Positions 35,496 to 44,744 of a stretch of 64,000 nucleotides of DNA are shown here, one piece after another (positions within the stretch are counted from its first letter, which is position 1; each line of letters starts with the position of its first letter). The DNA lies in assembly GCA_045629945.1 (NCBI GenBank), contig JAZQSE010000033.1, positions 62,001 through 126,000 on the forward strand, given 5' to 3'. This stretch comes from UBA1765 sp045629945 (lineage in GTDB: Bacteria > Fibrobacterota > Fibrobacteria > Fibrobacterales > Fibrobacteraceae). The notes beneath the pieces were generated by a model. The model searched no databases, had not been told where the DNA came from, and was given only the letters and a program-made list of their open reading frames with translations. The position numbers were made by a program, and so were the translations under genes.

Positions 35496-36567
35496 TGGTT
35501 TTTCCTTGTTGTGTGTTATAGGCGAGTTGTCCGCAAGCAGCTAAAATATCTCTACCACGAGGGTTACGTATAGTTATCTGGACTTCGGCTTTGCGAACGA
35601 TTTCTAAAAAATGGTCTATTTCTTCTGGGGAAGGAGCTTCTAGCGTTGGGTCATCTCCATCATTTAATACGATAGCATTTACTTTACAACGGCGAGGAGC
35701 ACAAATACGAATAAGTTCTCTTGCGGCTTCTTCTGAACAAGTTATGCCTTTCATTAGTACAAATTCAAAAGTAACGTAATTACCAGTACGTTTAGTATAT
35801 TCATCGGTCGCTTCTAATAATTTGGCTATATTCCAAACTTTATTCACAGGCATTACAGCAGAACGTCGCTCGTCATTTGTAGAATTAAGAGATACAGCAA
35901 GACAACAAGGTGTATTTCTGTCGACAAGTTCTTTTATTTTAGGAACAACACCTGACGTAGAAATGGTCATTCTTTTACGACCGAGATTAAATAATTTTTG
36001 ATGGTGAAGGGTGCAACATACCCGGTGAACTTGTTCTAAGTTATTAAGCGGTTCACCCATTCCCATAAAAATAATGTTTGTTACTTTAGCAATAGAACCA
36101 TCATTATGCTTTGTGTTTGTTTCTTCGAGAAACCAATTGACCCGGATAATTTCTTCTAAAATTTCTCCGGCTTCAAGGTTTCTGATAAAGCCCATTTTAG
36201 CGGTTCTACAAAATGCACAATTTTGCGCACAACCAATTTGAGTAGAAACGCAAACAGAAAAACGGTCGTTGGTTGGAATAAGAACGGTTTCAATATGGTG
36301 ACCATCATAAGTTCGGTAAAGCCATTTAACAGTTCCATCTACCGAAATAAGTCGTTTAGCCTCTTCTAAAGAAGTAATACGGAAATTTGCAGAAAGTTTT
36401 TCTCGTAAAGCAGCAGGAATCGTTTCCATCGCATCAAACGATTTGACTTGACCGCAAAAAAGACGATTACGAATCTGGTCAGCACGGAAAGGCTTTTCGC
36501 CAACTTCCTTCAACCAGTTCTTGAGTTCTTCTTCTGTTAAGGTTTTGATGTCGCTAATCTTTTCCAC
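35473..36567 (-). CDS. rlmN: 23S rRNA/tRNA m2A methyltransferase, radical SAM
   Basis: RlmN methylates A2503 of 23S rRNA and A37 of some tRNAs. The radical-SAM cluster motif appears as GCAQNCAFCRTAKMGF, and the second conserved Cys lies near the C-terminus (DILAACGQL). Other typical segments are GMGEPLNN and SLNSTNDERRSAVMPVNK. I place the start at GTG 36567 (MEKISDIKTLTEEELKNWL) because the longer frame from TTG 36603 adds residues not typical of the family and TATCTT lies just upstream. It lies downstream of PBP1a. Confidence 0.93.
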   Translation of the reverse strand: MEKISDIKTLTEEELKNWLKEVGEKPFRADQIRNRLFCGQVKSFDAMETIPAALREKLSANFRITSLEEAKRLISVDGTVKWLYRTYDGHHIETVLIPTNDRFSVCVSTQIGCAQNCAFCRTAKMGFIRNLEAGEILEEIIRVNWFLEETNTKHNDGSIAKVTNIIFMGMGEPLNNLEQVHRVCCTLHHQKLFNLGRKRMTISTSGVVPKIKELVDRNTPCCLAVSLNSTNDERRSAVMPVNKVWNIAKLLEATDEYTKRTGNYVTFEFVLMKGITCSEEAARELIRICAPRRCKVNAIVLNDGDDPTLEAPSPEEIDHFLEIVRKAEVQITIRNPRGRDILAACGQLAYNTQQGKTNADTELT

Positions 36568-36620
36568 AGCACTCGCAAAGATAGAAAAAAATCTTGATGG
36601 CAATGGTCTAAAAAAGTTAG

Positions 36621-38921
36621 TTAGAACATTCTCCTTGGCTTTTTAGGAGCCGGAGTTTCTCCTTTTTTAGGTTCAGGACGAGCTTCTTCAGCGCCTTTAG
36701 AACTAAAGAGAGTGGCGTCGTTTACACTCCTAGTTGAAGTCGCTATATGGTTTCCATCACAAGTTTCTTCTGGAGCATACTGAGCAGAATAAAGACAATA
36801 AGTTGTTGAAGAACAGAACTCGCCAGCTTTTTTACCTGTATAATTACAAACGCTTCGGCTAGAAACACCCGCTGGAACAGGAAATTGCAATTTAGGAAGG
36901 TCTTTATGAATTTCTTTCATCACGTTGAACCAAATCGGTAGAGCGTCTTCTGTTCCTGTGTGTCCGGCTCCCATAGAACCAGGAGAATCAGGCCCAATCC
37001 AAACGCCCATGGTATATTGTTTCGTAAAACCAATGTACCAAGCGTCGGTATAATCATTAGTCGTACCAGTTTTTCCACCACTTGGGTGTTGAAAACCATT
37101 AGCCCAAACTCTAGCAGCTGTTCCGCGGACATTGACATCTTTTAACATATCTACCATTAAATAAGCAGAAGCCGGGCGCAAAACTTCATGTTCTACTAAA
37201 GTTCTTTTTTCCATGAGTTCGCCACTCTTATCAACAATCGAATCAATCAAGAATGGCTCAATTCGAGTTCCGCCATTTGGAAACACGGTATAAGCAGAAG
37301 TCATTTCCATGAGTGTAGCCCCAACAGAACCTAAAGCAAGGCTTGGAACGGCTTGCAAAGGAGCGCGTTGTATGCCGAACTTGCGGGCGTAGTTGACTAC
37401 GTTATTTAAACCATATTTCATTCCGGTAACGATAGCAGGGAGGTTTTTAGAAAGGTAAAGCGCGCGCCTTAAAGTCATCATTCCTTCAAAATCATGACCA
37501 AAGTTTGCAGGCCTCCAGGTTTTAGACGGGTCTTCAGGGTCTTCAATAGTTATTGGCTGGTCGTTTACTGAATCGCATGGGCTTGCTCCATTATCCATTG
37601 CGGTTGCGTAAACGAATGGTTTAAAAGAAGAACCTGGTTGGCGTAAAGATTGAATGGTTCTGTTCCAGCGAGATTTTTCAAAATCACTACCGCCGACCAT
37701 AGCACGAACAGCTCCGGTTTCGTTTTCAATCACAATGGCAGCGACTTCTGCATGGTGGTAACGGATACTATCAGGGAAACGCCATTTGGATGGGTCTTTT
37801 GCAGTATCAAGAGCAAGGTATTCTTTTTTGAAAAGGGCGTAAATGCTGTCAAAATGAGCGACAACAGAATCTTCAGGCAAATTGTATTTTTGAGTGAGTT
37901 TTAAACGCCTTGTTGCTCTGTATTGTATCCGACGGCGGATTTTTTTGATTTGTTCTACAGCAGCGTTTTCAGCAATAGTCTGTATTTCTGGGTCAATTGT
38001 ACTGTAAATTTGGACACCATCAGCGTAAAGAGAACTTTCACCATATTTCTTTTCCATGTATTTACGGATTTCTTCGTAAAAATAAAGTCCTGCTTTTTTA
38101 GCGTTTTTACCAGAACGAACCGTTTCTAAAGGAGTTTCAATATATTTTTTGTATTCATCTTTAGATAAAACACCTGCATCGTACATGGCATAAAGAACGG
38201 TATTTCTGCGTTCAAGACCTAAATCGGGGTGTCTGTCCGGGCGGTAAGCTTCTGGGCGTTGGAGCATACCGGCAAGCATTGCGTATTCAGGAATTGTTAA
38301 ACTATCAAGAGGTTTTCCAAAGTAATATTTTCCTGCGGCTTGAAAACCATAATTTCCGCCGCCCAGATAAACTTCGTTCATGTAGAATTCAAGGATTTCT
38401 TCTTTTGTGTAAGTTTGTTCAATACGAATGGCTGTAATTGCTTCTTTGATTTTTCTTGAAATAGAACGTTCTGGAGTTAAAAAGAGCAATTTGGTAAGTT
38501 GCTGGGTGAGAGTTGAAGCGCCGCGTAGTTTTTTTCCGCTAAAAACGGTTTCCATAACTGCCTTTGGAATTGCCCAGACATTTACGCCCCAATGGGTGTA
38601 GAATTTGCGGTCTTCGGTGGCGATAATAGCAGCTTTAGCCATTTCTGGCAAAGAATCGAAAGGCGTCCATTCACGGCGTTCAACAAAATATTCATGAGAT
38701 ATTTCGCCGTTTTTGTCGTAAATATTTGTAACCAGTTGTGGTGAAATGTTTTCTAGTTGAGAAAGGGGAGGAATTTCTGGCAAAAAATAGTTGTACACAC
38801 TCAATGCAATAATGAATACGGCAAGTGGTGGAATACAAAAGATTATGGTCCAGAAACGCACTTTCTTATCTGAAAGCAAATTTTTGAAAAAAGGTAAAAT
38901 GTGGGCTTTTATAAAATTCAT
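36621..38921 (-). CDS. mrcA: penicillin-binding protein 1A (bifunctional)
   Basis: This class A PBP makes and crosslinks peptidoglycan. A single membrane helix (about 23-48) precedes the GT51 glycosyltransferase (IATEDRKFYTHWGVN with catalytic Glu; RGASTLTQQLTKLLFL). The transpeptidase follows, with the SxxK motif in PGSSFKPFVY (about 440), SKNLPA (SxN) and KTGTT (about 620). The final 60 residues are rich in Lys and Pro (EPKKGETPAPKKPRRMF). Two cysteine pairs near 700-730 (CNYTGKK, CSSTTYC) may form disulfides. No ribosome site stands out. Confidence 0.95.
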   Translation of the reverse strand: MNFIKAHILPFFKNLLSDKKVRFWTIIFCIPPLAVFIIALSVYNYFLPEIPPLSQLENISPQLVTNIYDKNGEISHEYFVERREWTPFDSLPEMAKAAIIATEDRKFYTHWGVNVWAIPKAVMETVFSGKKLRGASTLTQQLTKLLFLTPERSISRKIKEAITAIRIEQTYTKEEILEFYMNEVYLGGGNYGFQAAGKYYFGKPLDSLTIPEYAMLAGMLQRPEAYRPDRHPDLGLERRNTVLYAMYDAGVLSKDEYKKYIETPLETVRSGKNAKKAGLYFYEEIRKYMEKKYGESSLYADGVQIYSTIDPEIQTIAENAAVEQIKKIRRRIQYRATRRLKLTQKYNLPEDSVVAHFDSIYALFKKEYLALDTAKDPSKWRFPDSIRYHHAEVAAIVIENETGAVRAMVGGSDFEKSRWNRTIQSLRQPGSSFKPFVYATAMDNGASPCDSVNDQPITIEDPEDPSKTWRPANFGHDFEGMMTLRRALYLSKNLPAIVTGMKYGLNNVVNYARKFGIQRAPLQAVPSLALGSVGATLMEMTSAYTVFPNGGTRIEPFLIDSIVDKSGELMEKRTLVEHEVLRPASAYLMVDMLKDVNVRGTAARVWANGFQHPSGGKTGTTNDYTDAWYIGFTKQYTMGVWIGPDSPGSMGAGHTGTEDALPIWFNVMKEIHKDLPKLQFPVPAGVSSRSVCNYTGKKAGEFCSSTTYCLYSAQYAPEETCDGNHIATSTRSVNDATLFSSKGAEEARPEPKKGETPAPKKPRRMF

Positions 38922-39012
38922 ATTTATTGCAAAAAATAATGAAAACCAAGTAAAATTTAGTTTTTTTTGAAAAGCTTATTTTGGGAATTAATAAAAAAGT
39001 CAGCATTAACCC

Positions 39013-39040
39013 TTGCCAAACGTTTAACTTAATCTATATT
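39013..39040 (+). promoter_or_regulatory. promoter of tRNA-Arg
   Basis: TTGCCA (39013-39018) and TATATT (39035-39040) are separated by 16 nt, followed by a G+C-rich discriminator (TGGGGC), the pattern expected of stable-RNA promoters under stringent control. Confidence 0.7.
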
Positions 39041-39053
39041 TGGGGCACACCAA

Positions 39054-39127
39054 GCAGGTGTGGCCAAACTGGATAAGGCATCTGGCTACGAACCAGAAGA
39101 TTCCAGGTTCGAGTCCTGGCACCTGTA
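39054..39127 (+). tRNA. tRNA-Arg (ACG)
   Basis: The cloverleaf is complete. The acceptor GCAGGTG pairs with CACCTGT (one G-T pair). The anticodon stem CTGG/CCAG flanks loop CTACGAA, giving anticodon ACG. The T arm is CCAGG-TTCGAGT-CCTGG. The CCA end is not encoded. The ACG anticodon (A34 edited to inosine by TadA) reads CGN codons. Confidence 0.96.
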
Positions 39128-39128
39128 T

Positions 39129-39157
39129 AAAATCCCCGACATTCGTCGGGGATTTTT
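39129..39157. terminator. bidirectional terminator between tRNA-Arg and the pseudouridine synthase gene
   Basis: AAATCCCCGAC pairs with GTCGGGGATTT around an ATTC loop, with T runs on both strands. It serves the tRNA and the convergent minus-strand gene. Confidence 0.9.
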
Positions 39158-39168
39158 CATTTTTAAAA

Positions 39169-40131
39169 TTATTTCAAGTTCTGTAAAACAGAAAGCAATT
39201 CTTTAGGTAAAGCAGAATCAACAACAATATGTTTACCTTTCCAATCAAATTCAAGTCTTGTGCTATGCAAGAAAAGGCGATTCAAAGAACAGGATTTCTT
39301 GAGTTCTCTGTTTAAAGCAAAATCACCATAGCGAGTGTCTCCGGCAAGTGGGTGCCCAAGAGCTGCAAAATGAGCTCTTATCTGGTGCATTTTTCCGGTT
39401 TCCAATTTAATTTTTACCAAATCAAAATCTTGAAAATGTTGTTTTACCGAATAATGGGTAACGGCAGATAACCCTTCTTCTGTAACTTTCATTTTTGAAC
39501 CTTGAGGAGCATTTGTTCTAGAAAGAGATAAGCGAATAGAACCACGTTCTTTCTTCAAATTTCCTTTGACTAAAGCTAAATAGTATTTATCTACCTTATG
39601 CTCGCGTATAAGTTTTGTTAATTCGCGTAAAGTATCGCCGTGAAGGGCACAAACAAGAAGCCCTGATGTTTCCTGGTCTAAACGGTGAGCGATAGTAGGT
39701 TTGAAATCTAAATCATTGTTCTTTCCCCACTCCCAAAGCATTTCAACAAGTGATTCGCCAGGGCGAGTTCCTGAGCCTGGTTGGCTTGGAACTCCAGAAG
39801 GTTTATTGACTACAATGTAATCTTCTGATTCAAGAACAATATCCAAATTTTCTTTCAAGTATTCTGGAGATGTGTAAGTGGGCTTTTTTCCCCAGAGTGG
39901 TTTTTGTGCTAAGTTTATGTTAGAATCAAGACTTTTAAAATTTTCATAAATCTGGACAAGGTCGCCTTCAGCTAGCATTAGATTTGCTTTGGCTACTTTT
40001 CCGTTTACCCGAACTTTTTTCTTGCGTAATACAGCAAAAAATACAGAAAGCGGTTCATTTGGAAAGGCCTTTCTTAAAAAGCGATCCAAACGCATATTGC
40101 TGAAATTTCGGTCAATTGTTTTTGTAATCAT
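39169..40131 (-). CDS. RluA-family 23S rRNA pseudouridine synthase (RluC/RluD-like)
   Basis: An S4 RNA-binding domain (about 15-80) is followed by the RluA catalytic core with the Asp-containing HRLDQETSGLLV (about 147) and the family's DIVLESEDYIVVNKPSGVPSQPG and GKMHQIRAHFAALGHPLAGDTRYG. The enzyme makes pseudouridine in large-subunit rRNA. The layout with a leading S4 domain fits RluC or RluD. The choice between these cannot be made from sequence alone. It ends at the terminator shared with tRNA-Arg and lies 9 nt downstream of the COG2509 oxidoreductase gene. Confidence 0.9.
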   Translation of the reverse strand: MITKTIDRNFSNMRLDRFLRKAFPNEPLSVFFAVLRKKKVRVNGKVAKANLMLAEGDLVQIYENFKSLDSNINLAQKPLWGKKPTYTSPEYLKENLDIVLESEDYIVVNKPSGVPSQPGSGTRPGESLVEMLWEWGKNNDLDFKPTIAHRLDQETSGLLVCALHGDTLRELTKLIREHKVDKYYLALVKGNLKKERGSIRLSLSRTNAPQGSKMKVTEEGLSAVTHYSVKQHFQDFDLVKIKLETGKMHQIRAHFAALGHPLAGDTRYGDFALNRELKKSCSLNRLFLHSTRLEFDWKGKHIVVDSALPKELLSVLQNLK

Positions 40132-40140
40132 TTAAAACTC

Positions 40141-41712
40141 TCAAAATTTTTCGGAAAGTTTCGCTCTGTAAGCAAAACGCATTCCATCGGCTGCACTTGT
40201 AACAATCCCGCCAGAATAACCAGCTCCTTCGCCAAGAAGAAATAACCCACGAGTGTTCAGAGATTCTAAAGTGTCTGGGTGCCTGGGAATACGTAATGGA
40301 GAACTAGTTCTTGTTTCAGGAGCAATAATTAAACCTTCGTTGATAAAACCAGGAATCTTTTTTTCAAAGTTTAAAAAACCTTCTGCAAGAGATTCTGCAA
40401 TTTCTTTGTCAAACCATTCGTGTAAATTAGAAGGCAAAAGGCCACAAGGGTATGTAGTAGAAGCTAGCGGCGAAGAATCTGTTTTATTTTCAATAAAAGC
40501 TTTTATACTCTGAGCAGGAGCCGTGTAATTTTTACCACCACATTCAAAAGCGGCTTTTTCTAAAGAGCGTTGTTTTTCAAGTCCACCAAATAAAGTTTCA
40601 GAAGCTTTAACTGGAACAACAATAGCGCCATTGGCATAGGGCCCGCGCCTGTGGCTATGACTCATTCCATTTGTGGCAAGTGTTTCCGGTTCAGATGCAC
40701 AAGGCACAAGAACGCCACCGGGGCACATGCAAAAACTATAAGCCGCAGATGTATTCTGAAGAGTCTTTGTCGTTAAAGCGTATTCAGCGCTTCCGGTAAT
40801 TCTTGGGTCAACATTATTACCGAGTTGTCTTTCGTTAATTAGTTTTTGAGGGTGTTCTACGCGAACTCCCATAGCAAATGCTTTGGGTTCAAGCAATACA
40901 CCATGTCTTGCAAGCATTTCATAAATGTCTCTTGCAGAGTGTCCTGTTGCCAAAACAAGAGCTGGTGTTTCTTCCCAAATGCCATTGAATTTTGCTTTTC
41001 TGATTTCTCCAGCAACAATTTCAATATCTTCTAAAAAAGAATTAAAACGAAATTCGCCATGGAGCATAGCTATGCGATTTCTGATTTCTTTTAATAGAAT
41101 AGATAGTCTATCGGTTCCAAGATGTGGCTTTGCAAATGTCAAAATTTCACGTGGCATTTTACAATCAACCATGTCTTCAAGAACTTTGACTGTAAAAAAG
41201 TTTCTGGTCCGCGTATTTAATTTGCCATCAGAAAAAGCGCCAGCTCCGCCTTCGCCAAATAAAACATTTGAATGTCTGTTGAATTCTCTATCTCGGAAAA
41301 ATTTTCGGATATCGCGGAATCGTTCAGCAACCGGTTTTCCTTGTTCGTGCAAAACAACTGAAAAACCTCGTCTTAAAAGGGTATAAGCAGCAAAAAGTCC
41401 TGCAGGCCCAGCCCCGACGACGTGAACCTTTTTGGGGAGAGGTAACGTATTTTCTAATGGGTCTCGTTCATTTTCTGGTAATTCTGTAAAAGGAATGGCA
41501 CCACTTTTTAGAGAAAGGCGTCTTGTGCAATCAAAAGAAACAGTGTAAGAATATTTTGGAAAATTGCGTTTTCTACAATCTAAAGAATAGCGTTCCACCA
41601 CTAAATTGCGTATTTCTTCTACATGAATTCTTAGAACTTTTGCTAAAAGCAAAGGCACATCGTCTTGTTTTGAAACAGGAACAGCAAGTTCACGAAATCG
41701 ATAACGCATCAT
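40141..41712 (-). CDS. FAD-dependent oxidoreductase of the COG2509 family
   Basis: The 523-residue protein has an N-terminal RNA-binding-like or ferredoxin-like region (about 1-80). The dinucleotide fold VHVVGAGPAGLFAAYTLLRRGFSVVLHEQG (about 100-130), the segment NVLFGEGGAGAFSDGKLNTRTRN and the closing RGLFLLGEGAGYSGGIVTSAADGMRFA match the family. Members are uncharacterised flavoproteins. On the minus strand TATATT stands 7 nt before the ATG. The next gene, the rRNA pseudouridine synthase, follows 9 nt downstream, so they are likely cotranscribed. Confidence 0.88.
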   Translation of the reverse strand: MMRYRFRELAVPVSKQDDVPLLLAKVLRIHVEEIRNLVVERYSLDCRKRNFPKYSYTVSFDCTRRLSLKSGAIPFTELPENERDPLENTLPLPKKVHVVGAGPAGLFAAYTLLRRGFSVVLHEQGKPVAERFRDIRKFFRDREFNRHSNVLFGEGGAGAFSDGKLNTRTRNFFTVKVLEDMVDCKMPREILTFAKPHLGTDRLSILLKEIRNRIAMLHGEFRFNSFLEDIEIVAGEIRKAKFNGIWEETPALVLATGHSARDIYEMLARHGVLLEPKAFAMGVRVEHPQKLINERQLGNNVDPRITGSAEYALTTKTLQNTSAAYSFCMCPGGVLVPCASEPETLATNGMSHSHRRGPYANGAIVVPVKASETLFGGLEKQRSLEKAAFECGGKNYTAPAQSIKAFIENKTDSSPLASTTYPCGLLPSNLHEWFDKEIAESLAEGFLNFEKKIPGFINEGLIIAPETRTSSPLRIPRHPDTLESLNTRGLFLLGEGAGYSGGIVTSAADGMRFAYRAKLSEKF

Positions 41713-41719
41713 AGGTGCA

Positions 41720-41725
41720 AATATA
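41720..41725 (-). promoter_or_regulatory. -10 box TATATT, 7 nt before the COG2509 start
   Basis: On the minus strand TATATT is followed by TGCACCT and then the ATG at 41712. The leader would be zero to a few bases. Confidence 0.5.
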
Positions 41726-41774
41726 GAAAGCAGAGATTGTTTTTTGTATTTTAAAGTGTAAATGGCTTATAAAC

Positions 41775-41805
41775 TTGAAAGAAGAGTTGAAAGAAACCCT
41801 ATAAT
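41775..41805 (+). promoter_or_regulatory. possible promoter of the 41.8-kb operon
   Basis: A perfect TATAAT (41800-41805) lies 30 nt before the ATG at 41835. TTGAAA (41775-41780) is 19 nt upstream of it, a longer spacer than optimal. Confidence 0.45.
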
Positions 41806-41834
41806 ATTGTTATTTTTCTTGAACGAGGTAAAAA

Positions 41835-42131
41835 ATGGATATAGAAGAAACAAACGAAGCATCTTCTTCAATTGAAGATTTAACCATTGAACGTTACGAA
41901 GATGGAGAACTTGTCCGCAAGCAAGTAGCTAAAGAAATTATTGCTAAAGGAACCTGGCCAATCATTCTTTTCTTGTACCAAGACCTTGGTGCAGAAGGTT
42001 TTTCAGAACCTAAAGTAGCTATTCGTCGTTTCCGCAAGTTCCGTGGTAGTTACAGAGCCCAACCTGTAAATATGACAAAAGCTCAGGCAGAAGCAGTTGC
42101 AGCAACTCTTTCTAAATGGTTTGAGGCTTAA
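41835..42131 (+). CDS. conserved small protein, unrecognised
   Basis: This 98-residue soluble protein has an acidic N-terminus (MDIEETNEASSSIEDLTIERYEDGE) and a basic middle (KVAIRRFRKFRGSYRAQPVN). There is no signal peptide or membrane segment, and I recognise no family. It precedes ybeY by 4 nt with a good ribosome site (ACGAGG) of its own, so it probably belongs to the ybeY operon. A role in RNA or ribosome maturation would be guessed from context only. Confidence 0.7.
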   Translation: MDIEETNEASSSIEDLTIERYEDGELVRKQVAKEIIAKGTWPIILFLYQDLGAEGFSEPKVAIRRFRKFRGSYRAQPVNMTKAQAEAVAATLSKWFEA

Positions 42132-42135
42132 TTCT

Positions 42136-42588
42136 ATGCCAGACCCCCTTGAGCCTAGTTTTGAAATAGCATTTCTTACTGAAAATCCAAAGGAAACGTT
42201 TCCTTGGCAAAAGCGTCTAGAAACGCTTGGTAAGCGTTTGTTGCGTGAAGAAAATTGCCTTTCAAACGTAAATGTTGTATTGTGTTCCGATAAAACGGTC
42301 CGCGAATTGAATCGCGATTATCGTCATTTAGATAAAGTTACAGATGTTTTATCTTTTGAATGGTATGAACCTTATTTACTTGGTGAAATTTATATTGCTA
42401 AAGAGCAAGTTAAACGGCAAGCACCACAATATGGTAATACTTTTTACGACGAACTAAAACGAGTATTTGTGCATGGCCTTTTCCACTTATGTGGTTATGA
42501 CCATATCAAGCCAAAAGACAGAGTGAAAATGCGTCGTCGGGAATGTGAATTTTTGAAAATCAATTATTATCGGGAAAATAATGGATAG
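42136..42588 (+). CDS. ybeY: endoribonuclease/rRNA maturation factor YbeY
   Basis: The metal-binding motif HGLFHLCGYDH (H-x3-H-x5-H, about 112-122) and the RELNRDYRHLDKVTDVLSF segment are the YbeY signature. The enzyme helps process 16S rRNA 3' ends. Start ATG 42136 gives 150 residues, the family norm; the longer frame overlaps the preceding gene. The last eight bases overlap the start of the CBS-domain protein, a pairing seen in many bacteria (YbeY beside CorC-like genes). Confidence 0.95.
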   Translation: MPDPLEPSFEIAFLTENPKETFPWQKRLETLGKRLLREENCLSNVNVVLCSDKTVRELNRDYRHLDKVTDVLSFEWYEPYLLGEIYIAKEQVKRQAPQYGNTFYDELKRVFVHGLFHLCGYDHIKPKDRVKMRRRECEFLKINYYRENNG

Positions 42589-43882
42589 TCTTTTATTTTA
42601 TTTTGTTGGCTTTTTAGTGTGTCTTACTTGTTCAGCTTGTTACTCATTAACCAAAGTGGTTTTCTTGAATCGTAAAGCCGTTCTTGAACCATCAGAACGA
42701 GACGAGAAAATTGCAAAATTAGCTGAAAAGCCTGGCTTTATAGAAACAATTTCTATAGGTCGAATTTGTTTTAATCTTTCGGCCGGTGTTTTTGGCTTTT
42801 TATTGTTGAAAAAATGTGCCGCGCTTTATTCACCAGTCCTTTTAACAGAAGAACTTCGCCTTTGGGTTGCCTTAGCTTATGTTATTGTAGCTGGATTTTT
42901 GATTTATTTGTGGACGGTTCTTATCCCCAATATTTTAGGCAATTTAAAGCCAGGAATTTTCTCAGTTATTTTATTGCCTTTATTTTCGTTATTGCGTTTG
43001 CCTGTGGGCTTTGCTGCACGATTCTTTAGTTTTATTTATGCTCGTATTTTGCGTGCTTGTGGTTATGACCCAAAATTGAATTTTTTGTCAGAAGAACAAA
43101 AAGAAGCTATTCAAGGGGATATGACATCACCAAGTGAAGATTCGCCTTTAGAAGAAGACGAACGCCAAATGATTTTAAATATTTTTGATTTTGTTGAAAC
43201 CCCTGTGCGTGAAATTATGACTCCTAGAGTTGATATGTGTGCCATTGATGTTTCTACATCTCTTGAAAAAACGATTTCCATTTTAAATAATGAACGCCAT
43301 TCTAGACTTCCGGTTTATAGAGATTCGATAGATAACATTGTAGGGATTCTTTCCAATCGTGATTTTTTAGAATGGTACACAAACCGAGCGGAAAATGAAA
43401 ATTTTGATTTGGAAAAATTGGTTATGCCGGCGATTTTTGTCCCGTACCATAAAAAGATAGATGACTTGCTTACAGAACTGCGCCGTAATGGGAACCAGTT
43501 AGCTATTGTGGTTGATGAATATGGTGGAACAGCAGGTCTTGTTACGGTTGAAGATATTTTAGAAGAAATTGTGGGCGAAATTCGTGATGAAGATGACGAC
43601 GAAGAAGATGAAGATGTACAAAAGTTAAAAGATGGTCGTTATATTCTTGACCCACTGATGACTTTGTCTGATTTGGAATACGAACTCGGCGTTGCGCTTT
43701 CTGTACCAGAGCATTCCCATGTTGAAACACTTTCTGGATTGATTCAAGCCACGCTTGGAACTATTCCTGTTGCAGGGACAGAAGTTGTAATAGATGGTTA
43801 TAAATTCCGCGTTTTAAAGGTAGATGGAACTCGTATGGAAAAAGTTCTGATGATTTTGCCTGAAACACAAAGTAAAAAATAA
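42581..43882 (+). CDS. CBS-domain membrane protein (CorC/HlyC, CNNM-like)
   Basis: The 433-residue protein has several N-terminal helices of a DUF21-like region (about 1-140) and then a tandem CBS pair (about 205-330; VREIMTPRVDMCAIDV, RHSRLPVYRDSIDNIVGILSNRDF, QLAIVVDEYGGTAGLVTVEDILEEIVGEI). The CorC_HlyC domain forms the end (about 345-425). Relatives export magnesium or cobalt, or are called hemolysin-like. The role is likely Mg2+ homeostasis rather than haemolysis. It overlaps ybeY by 8 nt and ends before a strong terminator. Confidence 0.9.
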   Translation: MDSLLFYFVGFLVCLTCSACYSLTKVVFLNRKAVLEPSERDEKIAKLAEKPGFIETISIGRICFNLSAGVFGFLLLKKCAALYSPVLLTEELRLWVALAYVIVAGFLIYLWTVLIPNILGNLKPGIFSVILLPLFSLLRLPVGFAARFFSFIYARILRACGYDPKLNFLSEEQKEAIQGDMTSPSEDSPLEEDERQMILNIFDFVETPVREIMTPRVDMCAIDVSTSLEKTISILNNERHSRLPVYRDSIDNIVGILSNRDFLEWYTNRAENENFDLEKLVMPAIFVPYHKKIDDLLTELRRNGNQLAIVVDEYGGTAGLVTVEDILEEIVGEIRDEDDDEEDEDVQKLKDGRYILDPLMTLSDLEYELGVALSVPEHSHVETLSGLIQATLGTIPVAGTEVVIDGYKFRVLKVDGTRMEKVLMILPETQSKK

Positions 43883-43892
43883 AAGTTTGAAT

Positions 43893-43927
43893 AAAAAAAG
43901 ACTTAGCAAAGCTAAGTCTTTTTTTTT
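43893..43927. terminator. bidirectional terminator after the CBS-domain gene and initiator tRNA
   Basis: AAAGACTTAGC pairs with GCTAAGTCTTT around an AAA loop, with A and T runs on both sides. Confidence 0.9.
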
Positions 43928-43931
43928 GTAG

Positions 43932-44005
<74 letters not shown>

Positions 44006-44056
44006 TCGAGGTAACCCATATATAGCTATTTATTCATTTTTTGGCAAGGGCTATGG

Positions 44057-44743
44057 CTAAAATTCTTCTAAACCATTTTCGGTTGCCAGAATAACTTGTG
44101 TTGCCATATTGATAAATAAACCATGGCCAACCAAGCCAACGATACCATCAAGTTGTTTTGAAAGTTCTGCAGGATTTTCAATAGGAGCAAATTTTGCATC
44201 TGCAATAATGTTGCCAGAATCGCTGATTACAGGGCCGTCTTTACCGGGAGCTCCCATGCGGACAGAAACTTTGCCACCAAGGGCTTCAACTTTTGCGGTA
44301 ACAACTCCAATAGCATTTGGTAAAATTTCTAAAGGGACTGCAAACTTTTCGCCGAGAGTTTTTACTTTTTTTCCAGAATCAGCAATGATTATATAACGCT
44401 TTCCCATAGAAGCGACAATTTTTTCTAAAAGGTGTGCGGCTCCACGCCCTTTAATTAAGTTTTTGTTTCCGTCAATTTCATCAGCTCCGTCAATAACAAT
44501 GTCAAGTTCAGAGACTTCGCCCATTTCTTTTAAAGGAATGCCTAATTTTCTGCATTGCAGAGTAGTACTCCAACTAGTGCTAACGCCTACCACATTCAAG
44601 TTTTCTTCTTGGATGCGTTTTGCCAGGTGTTCTACCATGTAGGCAGCTGTACTTCCTGTGCCAAGGCCAACTGTCATACCATTTTGGATTTCGTTTGCAG
44701 CTTTAATACCTGCAGCTTTTTTTAATTCATCGAGAGTAGCCAT
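44057..44743 (-). CDS. rpiA: ribose-5-phosphate isomerase A
   Basis: The enzyme interconverts ribose 5-phosphate and ribulose 5-phosphate. At 228 residues it is the normal size. Motifs are GMTVGLGTGSTAAYMVEHL, DIVIDGADEIDGNKNLIKGRGAAHLLEKI and ADSGKKV. ATG 44743 is chosen because the family begins about ten residues before helix KAAGIKAANEI; the longer frame would overlap the FKBP gene. It starts 1 nt after the FKBP stop and is therefore cotranscribed with it. Confidence 0.96.
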   Translation of the reverse strand: MATLDELKKAAGIKAANEIQNGMTVGLGTGSTAAYMVEHLAKRIQEENLNVVGVSTSWSTTLQCRKLGIPLKEMGEVSELDIVIDGADEIDGNKNLIKGRGAAHLLEKIVASMGKRYIIIADSGKKVKTLGEKFAVPLEILPNAIGVVTAKVEALGGKVSVRMGAPGKDGPVISDSGNIIADAKFAPIENPAELSKQLDGIVGLVGHGLFINMATQVILATENGLEEF

Positions 44744-44744
44744 T